A stretch of 64,000 nucleotides of DNA, taken from assembly GCF_002288925.2 (NCBI RefSeq), contig NW_022098066.1, positions 81,853,665 through 81,917,664 on the forward strand, given 5' to 3'. Within the stretch, counting starts at the first letter, position 1. Each line of letters begins with the position of its first letter. Source of the stretch: Delphinapterus leucas (lineage: Eukaryota; Chordata; Mammalia; Artiodactyla; Monodontidae). A program made the position numbers and the translations under genes. Positions 12,846-24,700 of the stretch are shown here, piece after piece. Below the pieces are notes generated by a model, which saw nothing but the letters and a program-made list of their open reading frames with translations, did not search any database and was not told where the DNA came from.

Positions 12846-13499
12846 AAATCTGGTAGAGATTATTCCAAAATATATAAAACTTTTAGTTTTTCCAATGAGG
12901 AGCTGAGGTCCTGAGAGAGGAGGTCACTTGCCTCTGCTCATAGAGCTAAGTGTCAGTAACCTTCCCTGAAGCAGGCTGCCTCTCAGACCCTCACAAGCAC
13001 TGGTCCACTGACTACACAAGCAAGAGCTTATTCTGTTCCTCCAGTTTCAGCCCTTTTCGCCGATATTGGCTAACCAAGCAGGATCAGAGAGAATAGAGGA
13101 GGCGTTAGAGTGATGAAATCCAGTGTAGATAAGTCTCTAGAAACCTTAGGTCTATGCTGAGAAGCTAATTCCCAAATAAGGAGAATCCAATTCCAGGTTA
13201 TTTTGCGAGGCTAGTCAGAGAAATTCTGAGAGTCACATACTATGTCAGAAAGACACAACATGGAGACAGGAAACCCGGGTTCGTTTTTAAATTCTGCTTC
13301 AGTGTAAACTTGTCCATATCTATCCATCTCTCTAAAGTCGCTCTCAGCTCCATCAAGCACAACTGTTTGTCTTCTCATCCTCGCCAGGCAGGATTGGCAG
13401 TCATCACGGCTTGTGGAGGTGGCACAGTGGGTCACTAATGACCTACTTAGGTCACGACAGCTGCAGAATGAACATTAATATAAATGTGCCTCCCCCACA

Positions 13500-13525
13500 T
13501 TTAAGGAGTTTAAAAACTCCTTAAA
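13500..13525. repeat. Perfect 12-bp inverted repeat with 2-bp spacer
   Basis: TTTAAGGAGTTT at 13500-13511 pairs perfectly with AAACTCCTTAAA at 13514-13525, around an AA spacer. Function unknown; it may be chance in AT-rich DNA. Confidence 0.85.
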
Positions 13526-15225
13526 CCGAGCTCCTAGAGTAAAACAAAGACATTCCCCACAGCTACTGCAGAATTGGTTCTGAAGAACCCACATGTACTG
13601 CTCTTCGTAGTAGAACGTGCCTACAGGTCACCAGGGGAGCTTTAATGCCTGGGAAGGAAAACGGGCTAATGAGAGTGGGTGGTGAGGCAGTGGCTGGAGA
13701 GGACAGATTATTAGTTCACAAAACAGAATAAATTGAAAACATGGCCATCATGTCCTGGAAGGGGCCCTGAGTCCTCAGTTCAGTGTGGGAGGGCTCAGGG
13801 AAAAGGCCAGAACTGATCCTGGGCTGGTAGGACCCTGGGTCCGTTCTTGCGGCATTTGACTACTCGCGCCTGTCAGACCGACACTGGGCCCTCCGTCCCC
13901 TCATTCCTATACAGATGTCATCCTTGGTTCCTCAGACCACTCCAGTGTTAGGGACATTCCGGTCTCATCTTTACTCTGATATCTGACCTGATGTTCCTGG
14001 GAATCTAAGCCCTTTACTTTGACCTTGCTCGGGGGCTCCCTGGGGGCTCATCTGCCTCAGTCACGGGTGTTGCAGATTCCTGTCTTCCTGGTCCCAGCAC
14101 TGTCTGTGGCTCCAGTAGCCCCAGGCCCCCTCCTTGCCCTGCCCCCATGCCTTCCACTACCAGGGCCTCCTCCTGCAGTAGCTTCTCCTGGGCCAATGCC
14201 ACCGTTGCTATGGCGATGGCTCCAGGCTTTGCAGCCACTCTCCTTGAGATTGTCACCCACAAAGAGATTAAAGCACTTTCAGACAACCTTGAACAGGGTA
14301 ATCTCTCAAACAAGGCCCCCAAAGTGTAGCCTTGGCATTATCTCTACCGCTCCATTGGGAAACTTGACATAAGTTCCCAGGGGACCAGGCCAAAGGGTCC
14401 TAAAGTAGACCAACCACCTGCCCCTGAGATTCCCCCTTGAATCTCAGTGACCTGCCCCATGATGTCCCCCTGAGATTTCTTACAGAACGCCTAGGTGTTT
14501 TTCATACAAGCGGAAGTGTTCCTAAAGTGACATCAACATGAATCATATGCGCCATATGAAACTTCAAAGGAAGACAGGTTGTTATCTAGACTAACTGCGT
14601 TTGATCAAACAGTAATACTGAAGAAAGCAAAATCCGCCTTGAAGTTCCAGCCAGCGCCAGTCTATGTCCCTCCCCCTTCCCTCACTCCAGGAAAACAATT
14701 TGAACTTCAGATCGTTAGCAACAGGTAGCACTGAGTGCCCTTGCTCTTAGATTTTAGCTTCCTTATCACTGGTATACAAGTTGCACCTCATCATTTTTTA
14801 CCCTAGACAAAAAGGCTAAACAGATTAAGTGAGCTAAGTTCCTGGTCAGTGAGCAAGAGATTTTCATCCTTTTCTCCCCTTTCTCTTCCTCTCTCACAGT
14901 TGGAGTAGAAGATAAAAGAAGAAAAAATACTGGAATGGAGATCAAATAAAATGGGAATACAAAAAACACTTACACGTTAGACAACTTGCACCCTCCCTTT
15001 AATTTCTGGTGGCTTTAAAGCCTGTATGGATCAAACTGAAATACATAAAAACATATAGTGCTTAGTTTCACTCCCAAATAGGAAAAACTTTGAACAACAC
15101 AGTTGTCCTTCCCTTCAGTTATAAGCCTTGTATTGGACTGCTAGTAAAAATAATGGGCTCAGGACTCTACTAGGCTTTAAATATGCTATGAAATATTAAT
15201 AGATATTAATACAAATATTCATGCA

Positions 15226-15276
15226 ACAATTATGTTGCATTTTTCTTTATGAAAAGGAAAAATGCGACATAATTGT
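15226..15276. repeat. Long imperfect hairpin (20-bp arms)
   Basis: The left arm ACAATTATGTTGCATTTTTC (15226-15245) and right arm GAAAAATGCGACATAATTGT (15257-15276) are complementary at 19 of 20 positions (the odd pair is T-G wobble in RNA). Inner bases extend the stem slightly, leaving a small loop. It could be a palindromic MITE remnant or a hairpin-RNA precursor; neither is shown. Confidence 0.8.
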
Positions 15277-15300
15277 ATTTTCACCCTACAAAATTCTTTT

Positions 15301-15560
15301 TGTTTTTACGCTTTGGCCACGCCACATGTGGGGTCTTAGTTCCCCGACCAGGGATCGAACCCGTGCCCCCTGAAGTGGAAGGGTGGAGTCCTGATCACTG
15401 GACCACCAGGGAAATCCCTTTTTTTTTTTAATGCTAACTTTTTTTTTTTTTTGGCCTCACCACGTGGCATGTGGGATCTTAGTTACCTGACCAGGGATTG
15501 AACCCACGGCCTCTGCATTGAAAGCATGGAGTCCTAACCACTGGACCACCAGGGAAGTCC
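15301..15560 (-). mobile_element. Two older CHR-type SINEs in tandem, antisense
   Basis: Two antisense copies of an older CHR variant lie head to tail: about 15301-15420 (ending 'ccaccagggaaatccc') and about 15430-15560 (ending 'ccaccagggaagtccc'). Both carry the antisense B-box region (GGGATCGAACCC and GGGATTGAACCC). A single 15-bp duplication CTACAAAATTCTTTT (15286-15300 and 15561-15575) encloses the pair, which suggests that one copy inserted into the poly(T)-side tail of the other. Confidence 0.88.
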
Positions 15561-16001
15561 CTACAAAATTCTTTTAAATTCAATATAACAAGTAATTTAG
15601 GTGAACCAACTACTTTGGTCTGCACCATGAAATTGAAAATGGAGAATGTTTACCTTTAGAAGCTACCAGAAGATATGATTCTGAGCCTTCCTCTGTAATA
15701 ATTTACTGCCTGATCTTTCACAAGTTATCTTGCTTCCTAGGCCCCGTTCTCTTCAAATGCAAAATGGAAAGACTAATACCTTCTCTGTCTACTTCACAGG
15801 GAATCGAAAAGGAAATAGTAGGTGGAAGAGGAAATAGTAGATAGAAATTGATAAAACTGTGTTTGGTATATATATAAATATGCTGGGTTATTTATTTATT
15901 TCCAAGCAGCTTTCAGATGATATAATTCACCCTGTTCCAGGCAAGTAATTCTGAGTGAAGCTGTGTCATTTCCCTTGGATTAGAAATAAACATTGTTGAG
16001 T

Positions 16002-16230
16002 CTTGTGGGGGGTTTTGGTGTTTTTTTTGTTTTCTTTGCGGTACGCAGGCCTCTCACTGTTGTGGCCTCTCCCGTTGCGGAGCACAGGCTCCGGACGCGC
16101 AGGCTCAGCGGCCATGGCTCACGGGCCCAGCCGCTCGGCGGCATGTGGGATCTTCCCAGACCGGGGCACGAACCCGTGTCCCTTGCATCGGCAAGCAGAC
16201 TCTCAACCACTGCGCCACCAGGGAAGCCCC
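16002..16230 (-). mobile_element. Young CHR-type SINE, antisense
   Basis: Complete antisense element: a T-rich tail at about 16019-16034, then GCGGTACGCAGGCC through CCACCAGGGAAGCCC. An imperfect target duplication (CATTGTTGAG at 15991-16000, CACTGTTGAG at 16231-16240) differs by one base. Confidence 0.93.
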
Positions 16231-16439
16231 CACTGTTGAGTTTTTATGCTAGAAATCTGCAGAAGAACATTTCTGTGAGTGTGTGATGTTTAGGATATGG
16301 GGATTTGTTGAGACATCGGGAGTTGAAACTGGATGGAGTATTCTCATCGCACAAGGCAGAGGGATGACACACAGGGGAATGTTAAATTCAAGTAATGAAT
16401 ATTTATGAACAGCAACTCAGTGTCCCACACTGTCCTACT

Positions 16440-17010
16440 GCCTGGAGATGCAAGGTGTGCTGGGGCGGGGAGGGTCTCAGGTTCAGTGATTCACGAGGAA
16501 GACCTAAAGGACACAGCGGAGAGTTGAGGCTATGATTTATTACAGTGAAAGAACGCAAAGCAAAACCAGCAAAGGGAAAATGCTCATGGGGCAAAATCTA
16601 GAGGAAACCAAGTATAAGCTCCCAAGAGTCCTCTCCCAGTAGAACTACACAGGCTGCACTTAATTCCTCCAGTAATGAGTTGTGACGACACGTGTGAAAT
16701 GTTGTCTCCCAGGGAAGCTCGTTTCAGAGCCTTGGTGCCCAAGGTTTTTTGCTGGGGGTTGGTCATATGGACAGGCTCTGCCAAACCCATACCAAAATTC
16801 TAGACTCTCAGAGGGAAAGCAGATGTTCAGCATAGAGCACATTGTTTGTACAAATAGTTTAGACACAGAGAGACATTCTTATCAGAACATGGTGGGAACT
16901 CTCCTGAAATCCAAGGTCCCAGACTCCAGCCAAGGGCCAACCTTGTATGCAGGCCTTTTGAAGACTAGCATTCTCAGGCCTGCTATATTAACTCTTTTAT
17001 GCACACAGAG
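16440..17010 (-). mobile_element. Probable decayed LTR element, antisense
   Basis: Read on the minus strand, the segment has an AATAAA-type signal (seen on + as 'gatttattacag' near 16531) and long phrases reminiscent of ancient ERVL-type LTRs ('ccagggaagctcgtt', 'cttggtgcccaaggttttt', 'gctgggggttggtcatat'). Family and exact ends are uncertain. It carries no viral coding sequence. Confidence 0.5.
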
Positions 17011-17191
17011 GCTTAAATAACTGATTGCAATACAGTTGGATAATTACAATGATTAATTCGTTCGATTAAAGTTACTGAGCCTTTGAAGGGTCAGATAGGA
17101 ATGAGATAAGTTAGACATTGTTGCTGTATTTTGTCAAACTCAACTCAGCACCTCAGCTGCTCCCTGCCCACCCACTGACAAGGTGTGCTGC

Positions 17192-17200
17192 TATAAAAAG
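17192..17200 (+). promoter_or_regulatory. TATA-like box (TATAAAAAG), possible upstream promoter
   Basis: A good TATA match lies 1.4 kb upstream of the HAO2 start codon, on the same strand. It might serve a non-coding first exon of HAO2 or belong to the neighbouring LTR-like sequence. No transcript evidence is visible. Confidence 0.25.
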
Positions 17201-18594
17201 CTCTGTGGCTGTGCTCCAAAGTCCACCTCCCGGCCTCCTCTCAGAATCCATGGCGCATCCTGGGGGCTGTTTCTCGTCTGTCATATAACTTCTTTCTGCT
17301 TAGCCCTTTAGGTGGGTATTTGGGACTACTTTCCTGTATGACTTAACTAGATTCTGGCACAGCCATACCCCTACCAAGATTCCCAGCACCCCACATTTCA
17401 TCTGGCCTCCTTGGCCCCCTCGTTCATTAGAGGAGCTGCCCCATTCGTATTTGAAGCCCTAGTCTAGTCCCTGGGGCTTATCCCTATTCCTCAGACAATA
17501 ACCTGGAAATCACTCAGTTTCTACTCAGAGCCTTTGGCTAATTCTTACCCCATTGCCAACTGCTGGGAAGACACGCAGCACTGTGAACTACAGATTTCCT
17601 CACCCTTCCTAGAGGAATCCTCTTACACAGAAGCTCTACAAGCTGAGACTGACTGTTACCAGTGCCTTCAGCATCTCTGTAGCTACTGTGTTCCCTCTGC
17701 CCTTGTCCCTACTGGAAGGATGTACCCCACAACACTGCCCTCTTCCCTCTCTCAGGGGCAGTAGTAGCAGAAGCTCCAGGTTTACGGGATTCAGACTGGG
17801 ATGGCAATGAATAGAGGGAGCATATGTTGTTTTCTTGGTCTCAAAATTAGCCATGTTGAATGACCCAACCAGGGAGTTGCAAAAGTCAGCCTCATCCCTG
17901 ATACTCAGCTACAGCCCCGTATTCACACATCCGGAGATTCCTGAGAACTTCCAGGCATTAGTATCTGTTCAGACCCAGTTTTCTCACCCTGATGGATGTC
18001 CTTCCAAAAGAGCACAAAAATATGAAATAAATCTCCGGTATGCTCAGGAAATGCTCATAGTGACCCAAAAGACAAGGAAAAGCCACAAAGAAATGAAGAT
18101 GGTGAGCAGAAACCAGGTCCTGGAAGGCTGTGAATGCCATGCCATGGGCACTTGAAAGACATGAGCCATGATCAGACTTGCATTTTTAGAAGATCCCGGG
18201 CAGCTGGAGGGAAACAAGATGGAGAGTGAATCTGAAGGCTAAGAGACAAAGATAAGAAATTTTTGTAATAATCTTATACGAGGTGGCAGGGCCTCACCTA
18301 GATCTGAGGCAGTGGGCCTAGAGATGAGGGGACAGACCTGAGGGATATTTAAAAGACCCAATAACCAGGATTGGGAGAGGGGCTTGGGACAGTGGAGGGG
18401 TGCAGCATGACTACCTGCTTTGGGGCTTGGAATCAGCATCTTTGGCAGCACCTCCTTTGAGATAAAGGTTACAGGGGGTTCATGTGGAATCCAAACAGCT
18501 TCATGCTGTAGTCCACCCTGCCGCCACCCTCTCCTCTATATCAGAAGTATTCTTATTGGGTTTTGTTTGGTCAGTTTTGGCTTTTCCTTTAAAG
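17201..18594. other. Sequence upstream of the first HAO2 coding exon
   Basis: No coding exon seen. Any 5' non-coding HAO2 exons may lie here or further upstream and cannot be located from sequence alone. The open frame at 17835-18155 has no recognisable relatives. Confidence 0.4.
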
Positions 18595-18602
18595 GTCCAG
18601 AA

Positions 18603-18733
18603 ATGCCCTTGGTGTGTTTGACAGACTTTGAGGCCCATGCACGGGAGCAGCTGTCTAAGTCAACTTGGGATTTTATTGAAGGAGGAGCTGATGACTGCCT
18701 CACGCGGGATGACAACATCGCAGCATTTAAAAA
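18603..18733 (+). CDS. HAO2: HAO2 coding exon 1 (residues 1-44)
   Basis: Starts with ATG in the context AGAAATGC and encodes [20 protein letters not shown] onward to AAFK, matching human MSLVCLTDFQAHAREQ. A splice acceptor AG at 18593-18594 (or 18599-18600) sits just upstream, so the exon begins in the 5' UTR. It ends in phase 2 at AA|GTCTGG, a weak donor chosen because it restores the family sequence [13 protein letters not shown]. Confidence 0.93.
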
Positions 18734-21700
18734 GTCTGGTCTTCTGTATCCTTTCTATTGCTAAGCTAAGGTGTACTGGTTGAGAGCTCTTTGGAAGGTA
18801 GCAGTTCTGGTTTCTGTCTCCAAAGAAGATAGAGTACTCAAGACATAATAATGTGTTTCTGCTGTTGTTTGGGATTTGGGGGGATTTTCTTGGTGGGAGA
18901 CAGGTGACTGAGGAGAGCATGGATGGAGAGACAATCTATCTCAGTGCCTCTGCAGAACTACCATAAGTGAGTCGCCTGAGTGCTGATCACGGCGGCTTTG
19001 CCCCTGACAAGATAGGACAAGAGTCCCAAGGTCTCCAGCCACCTGGGCAGGGAGGAGAAGCTGGCTGGGTAAACCTAAATCTCCTGAGCTCCTGAACTTC
19101 TGGCTTGGAGGCAGAACAGGAGAGAGGGCTCAAGGCTGGAGGAAATATGGAGACCCAAGGAGTCTTGGGGATGAAAGAAGATTGATTCAAGGGAGAAGAG
19201 TTGGGCGGCACAGCAGCGGGTAGAGCAGGGGTCAGTAAAGAGCAGCCTACAGGCCAGGTCGGGCCCATTGCCTGTTTTTGGATGGTGCACAAACTAAGGA
19301 TGGGCTTTTTTTTTTATTTTTAACTGCTTGAAAAAAATCAAAAGAAGAAGAATTGCAATATGTCGAATTATATGAAATCAGAATTTCAGTGTCCACAAGT
19401 AAGTTATTTTAGAACACAGCCATGCTCAGTCATCTACATATTGTCCATGGCTGCTTTGGCATTACGACAGCAGAGCTGAGTAATTGTGACAAAGACCGCA
19501 TGGCACAAAGCTTAAAATATTTACCATCTGGCCCTTTACAGAAAATGTTTGCTGACCTCTGTGATACAGAGGTCAGGAGAAAACTGGAAAATGGGATGCA
19601 TGGTGAACACTATCTGCATTTTCATACTTGTTTAACACTATACTAGGCACTTCAATTGCTTTATCTCATTGTGTCTTCACAAGACTATTAGGAAAGTTGG
19701 ATTATTATTCCCATTTCACAGATGAAGTAACTGAGGCTCCTACCCAAATTTGCACAATTAGCATTTCCAGAAAAATCTTCCTCAGTTTACGTATAGAAAT
19801 AATAATATGTTGTGGAAAATAAGCACTTTTGGACCCTGAAGCTAAGTATCTGTTCGACTTAAAAGTTCGTTTCATATAATTATTATTTGTTAATTTCCCT
19901 ACCTTCTAAAGTAGTGTTTAAGTCAAATCTTCAAATGAATTAGCCTCTAGCAAAAAAAAAAAAAAAAAAGTCGTGGTCATTCTCTGGGATTCTCTTTCTG
20001 TGACCTTTTCTTGCTTTATAGAGATTTGTTTCCAACCTAAGAGGGAAGAGACTGGAACTCCGTCCTGCTTATTCCTTCCCTTTCTAGTCCTTGTTAAGAT
20101 GGATCAATCAAAGCATCCAAGTGCCGACAGTCTGGTCAGGGAGGCACAGCTCCAAGACACAGTCCTCTGACGGAGAAAGGCAGGGAACAGCGTGGACCAT
20201 ATGTGTACCGGGAGTTCAGAGAAGGCGGGGTTAATGTGGAATAGGGGGTTGGGAGAGGCTTCCGGAGGAGCAGAGCCTCTAGCTTGTCTATGCTGCCTAC
20301 TCAGCTACCAGCCAACTGACTCCGCCAGTGGTTTCTCGGGACCCAGTGTGGTCTAGATCTGTGTCAGGAATCCGGACACAGCGCTAAGCTGTGCCTCCGT
20401 GCTGGTGAGTCATCCCACCGATAGAAAATCTCTTTGTTGTCCAGCACAGAATCCGCCTCCGTCCCCGGTACCTGAAAGATGTGTCAAAGGTGGACACGCG
20501 GACCACAATCCAAGGGGAGGAGATCAGCACCCCCATTTGCATCGCACCCACGGGTTTCCACTGCCTTGCCTGGCCTGATGGAGAAATGAGCACAGCCAGA
20601 GGTGTGAACCCAGCCCACCTTGAGGCTCCCTTCCCAAGGGCCTTAAAGTGTGCAGAGGTGTCCTTCAGAGCAGGGGCAAACAGCTCCAGAATTTCTCTAG
20701 AGAAGGGGCTTAGGGACAGCAATCTGGTTGGAATTAAGGGTAGGAAAATGAATGCTTAAAGCTACATTTGCATAACATTTCACCTAAGATTGAGAAAATA
20801 CCAATTTTCCATTATAAAGAATGGTTGGGGGGGAGGGAGCTACAGGTGAATAGGAGGTGAAAATCCCACCAAGCCATCCCAAGGAAGATGGGCGCTGACT
20901 GGCCCCTCTGACACAGCATCTGGGGGGAAAGGGCTGCTCAGTGTGGCCCCAAGCGTAGGGCTCTCTTTGAACCCTCATGGGCCAGGGCTGGGACTGAACA
21001 GTGTGCCTCTGAATTTAGGATGAGGAGAAAGTCATGACGTTAAGCCCTAACACAAGGCCCTGGCAGGTGCTCTTGTCCAAATGTTCCATTTCCCTTCTCC
21101 TCCGTTGACTTGATCATCTTATTTGACAAAAAGTTTTTCACTGGGTTTTGTTTCCTTCCTAGTACCCCTGAGTTCTCTTCCCTCATCTGCCACCACTAAA
21201 AAATAAGAAGAGAAGAGAAGGAAAGGAGAGGAGAGGAGAAAGGAAGGGCAGGGGGTAAAAATATTCCTGTGACTCATTTGTAATCTTCACCCGAAGCCAA
21301 ATCTGTTTTTGCTCAACTTGCCCATGGCTTCCCTGGGGTCTTTTCCTTTGACTCTGTGATATAGGAAGCAATGAATCCATGGATTCTAGAGCTGAAAGTG
21401 ACATCCATCAGGTTAGGAACCAAATTTGGCTAAGTTGAAATATGAATACCCTGTATGAATATGACTGCTTTACAAAATCTTCATGGTTGAGTGTGCTGTG
21501 TTGTTTTGGGGGTGGAGCAGGAGAATGGGGTACCTCCTGTTGACAAGAGGAATTGAAAATATTCATTGTGATTAGGTCAAATTCTCTGCCCATGGGTTGT
21601 AGGATGGTAGTGACATTAACCTGTTGGGGAATCCCCTGAAAATGATTAAAGTGAGAAATGAGAAAGATGCGATCAGCACATCGTTGTCACCATCGTCATC

Positions 21701-24700
21701 ATCCTCATTATCCCTAGTATTTGTATAGTACCTCACTTCATAATTTAAAAAAATGCTTCCATAGCTAGTATCTTATTTAATCTTGCAACAACCCTATAAG
21801 AGAGGTATTATTATCCCCCACCCCGCCCTTTTACAGATAAAGAAAATGAGACTCAAGGCCACACAGCTAAGAAGTGGTAGAACTCACATTCTTCTAACTC
21901 CAGATAGCATGTTTTTTCTGCTGCAAAGCTCATCCCTCTCCATTGGAATTACGTTTTCTCATCCTTTGCCTTCTTTAATTCCCTTCTGCTTCATTGATGA
22001 GTTCACAAGAAGCCCATTTCCTATCTGAAAGCCGCAACATCTTCAAATCGTTCTGGGGACTCAACGTCATCTCTAGCCTGAAATATTTTAATATGCAACA
22101 CAGAGTTTGTTAGACAGGTTATACAGAGGAGGACCCAGACAATCTGATCAAACACGTGCAATGCCTGCCTGCCTGACAGGGAAGCAGAATGAAGTCAAGC
22201 TTTATCTTCACTCACAGGGCAAGCTGGCCAGAGGCAACACAGACTCCTAGGGCATCTCACCCCAGTTCAGAATGCCTCTGCCCTCCAACCTGAGTTGTGT
22301 CCTTTGCTTTGCAGCTGCGCAAGCAGCCGGTATCTGCTACATCACCAGCACGTATGCCAGCTGTAGCCTTGAAGACATTGTTGCCACTGCCCCCGGGGGC
22401 CTGCGATGGTTCCAACTGTACGTGCACCCAAACAGGCAGCTAAACAAACAGCTGATCCAAAAGGTAGAATCCCTGGGTTTCAAAGCTCTGGTAATCACTG
22501 TGGATGTACCCAAAATTGGCAACAGACGACACAACATTACAAACCAAGTGAACTTGATGAAGAACTTACTGCTAAAAGATCTCGGATCACCTGAGAAGGT
22601 AGGAAAGATACCAGAGCCAAGCGGGCAGGCGTTACAGGAGGTAGATTTCCATCCCTCTTTCCTCTTTTCTTTCTTTCCTCAAGAAGTCATTGGGTACCTG
22701 TTCTGTGCCAGGCACTAGGGATGCAGCAGTTCAAGAAGCAGATGTGGTTCCTGCTGCCCGGAACTTCCAGACAAGCAGAATATAAGACAAAATGTTCTTT
22801 CCCATCCCTGGCAGCCCAGAAATGTTCTGGGCAGGGCTGGGTTCTGGGAAGTAGGAGAGCTAGGGAGAGGATTTTTTCATGAAATAGGAGAGCAAACTAC
22901 AAAGTTCTTCCAACATTTTCTACTTTATGCCACATTTAGAAAATGCTCAGTCTGGATGGCATACTTAGATAAATTGACTATCTGAAGAGGATGCTCATAC
23001 CCAAGGTGAATGGCCCATGGTGTGTAGTCAGCCCAAGCCCCACCCTCCTCCCTTGAAAACTGGGGAGGAAATATCTCTGCACACCTAGAACTCATCCACG
23101 GGGCACCAGAGTGCTACAGCACACTTGTTTAGACAAGGTGACTACAAAGGGCACTTCTCCCATTAAAATCCTGTAGTCCAATGGGATGGAGTGCCCCAGA
23201 GAGAGAAAGCCATGGTAAAGTTGGAATCCCTTGGCTACATTAGAGGTAGTGATATCAGCCTTTTCAGCCAACGGGCAGCTCTGATACCCAGCCAAGTGAC
23301 TCAACAGTTCTACTCATTAACCACAAATTGGCCTTGAGGTTTTCTGGAATCTTAGATTCCAGGGACACATTGGGATCTATAGATATTTGACTCACATGGT
23401 GAGCCAAGATAAATATTGGATAATATCTGACTTAAGATTGTTGAAGTATTGCTTAGTTCTTGTTACCCTGTGCATATCTCAATCATAACACATCGCAATG
23501 GCCTATAAATGTTTTTGCTTATCTATCTCACTTACTAAACTCTGAGGTGTTTGTTGTTTTTTTTTTTAAGTGAGGACTGTGTCTTATTTGTCTTTATGTG
23601 CCCAGATCTTGGCATAATTATTGAGCAGGGACACAAGTAATGGTTAATGAATAAGCAATGGAAGTAAAAGTCTTTTACAAAAATTTTGTTAGGAAAAGGA
23701 GCTAGAAGAAGTGTTGGGTTTTGTGGGCCCTCTTTTCAAGCTTTTGGTGGCTCTCCAAATGTGTCCCATCTTTGGAATGGGAGTCTTGAAGGAGTTCAGG
23801 ACTAAAGCTCTCTTTTATTCCCCCACAGGGAAATTTAATGCCTTATCTCCAGATGTCCCCCATTGACTCATCCATCTGCTGGGATGATCTCTCCTGGTTT
23901 CAGAGCATGACTCGATTGCCCATCATCCTTAAGGGGATCTTGACAAAAGAGGATGCAGAGTTAGCTGTGAAGCACAATGTCCATGGCATCATTGTTTCCA
24001 ACCATGGTGGGAGGCAGCTTGATGAGGTTCCTGCTTCTGTAAGTAGGATGACTTCAGCCTGGGTGTGTTTGTGAGTGCTCTGTTGTGTGTGTGTATATGT
24101 GTGTCCACAGCAAGGTACTCTGTGCAATTTGGTGCACATCCCCCTCCCCCTAACCACCTGTGCTCATATCTACCTGCGAATTGTTAAGGACTTCGAATCA
24201 TTAATAATAGCCTAGTGTGTGCCAGGCTATTTTTACAAACTCAACGTATGTCATCTCTAAATCTCAAAACAGTCCTGCAAGATGGGCATTAGTATCCATA
24301 TTTTACAGATGAGGATACTAGAGTTTAGAGATGTTAAGTAACTTGTCTGAATTCACACAGTAAGTGTTTAAGGTGAAATCTGATAGAAGAGTTGTTCCCA
24401 AGGCATGGAGGTCTCCTGCCTTCTGGAAGAAGCATTCAGCTGGAAGCTTGCCTGTCTGCATGGATTGGAACCTCATCTTTTCTCATATGACACATCCCAG
24501 GAAGAAACAGTGCCTAACTGAAGCTAATAAATAACTGTCTTTCACAGTGAAACTTAAAAATGCCCTATGAATCCTTTGCTAAAAATCTGGGACAGTCTAA
24601 TTTTTCCCCTAACTTATGAATTTGTCCCTTATAGATGGAGTTTGGGGAAAGAAAAAGAAAAGGAGGGAGGAAGGGGAAGAACTTTTTAAGGGAGTTAATT

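Larger units (their letters stand above)
12846..15285. other. Intergenic stretch, mostly unique sequence
   Basis: No gene recognised. Contains a perfect inverted repeat at 13500-13525, a GC-rich segment at about 14020-14330 with overlapping open frames on both strands, and a long hairpin at 15226-15276. The GC-rich segment gives no recognisable protein. Confidence 0.45.
18734..20449 (+). other. HAO2: HAO2 intron after coding exon 1
   Basis: 1.7-kb intron. It holds a hAT-type element at 19226-19561, an antisense MIR at about 19625-19760 and an A run near 19951. No further coding sequence seen. Confidence 0.7.

Noticed and set aside
18420..18764. 114-codon frame read as one HAO2 exon
   Set aside because: It runs through the splice acceptor near 18594 into upstream intron or leader and past the donor at 18734; only 18603-18733 matches the family.
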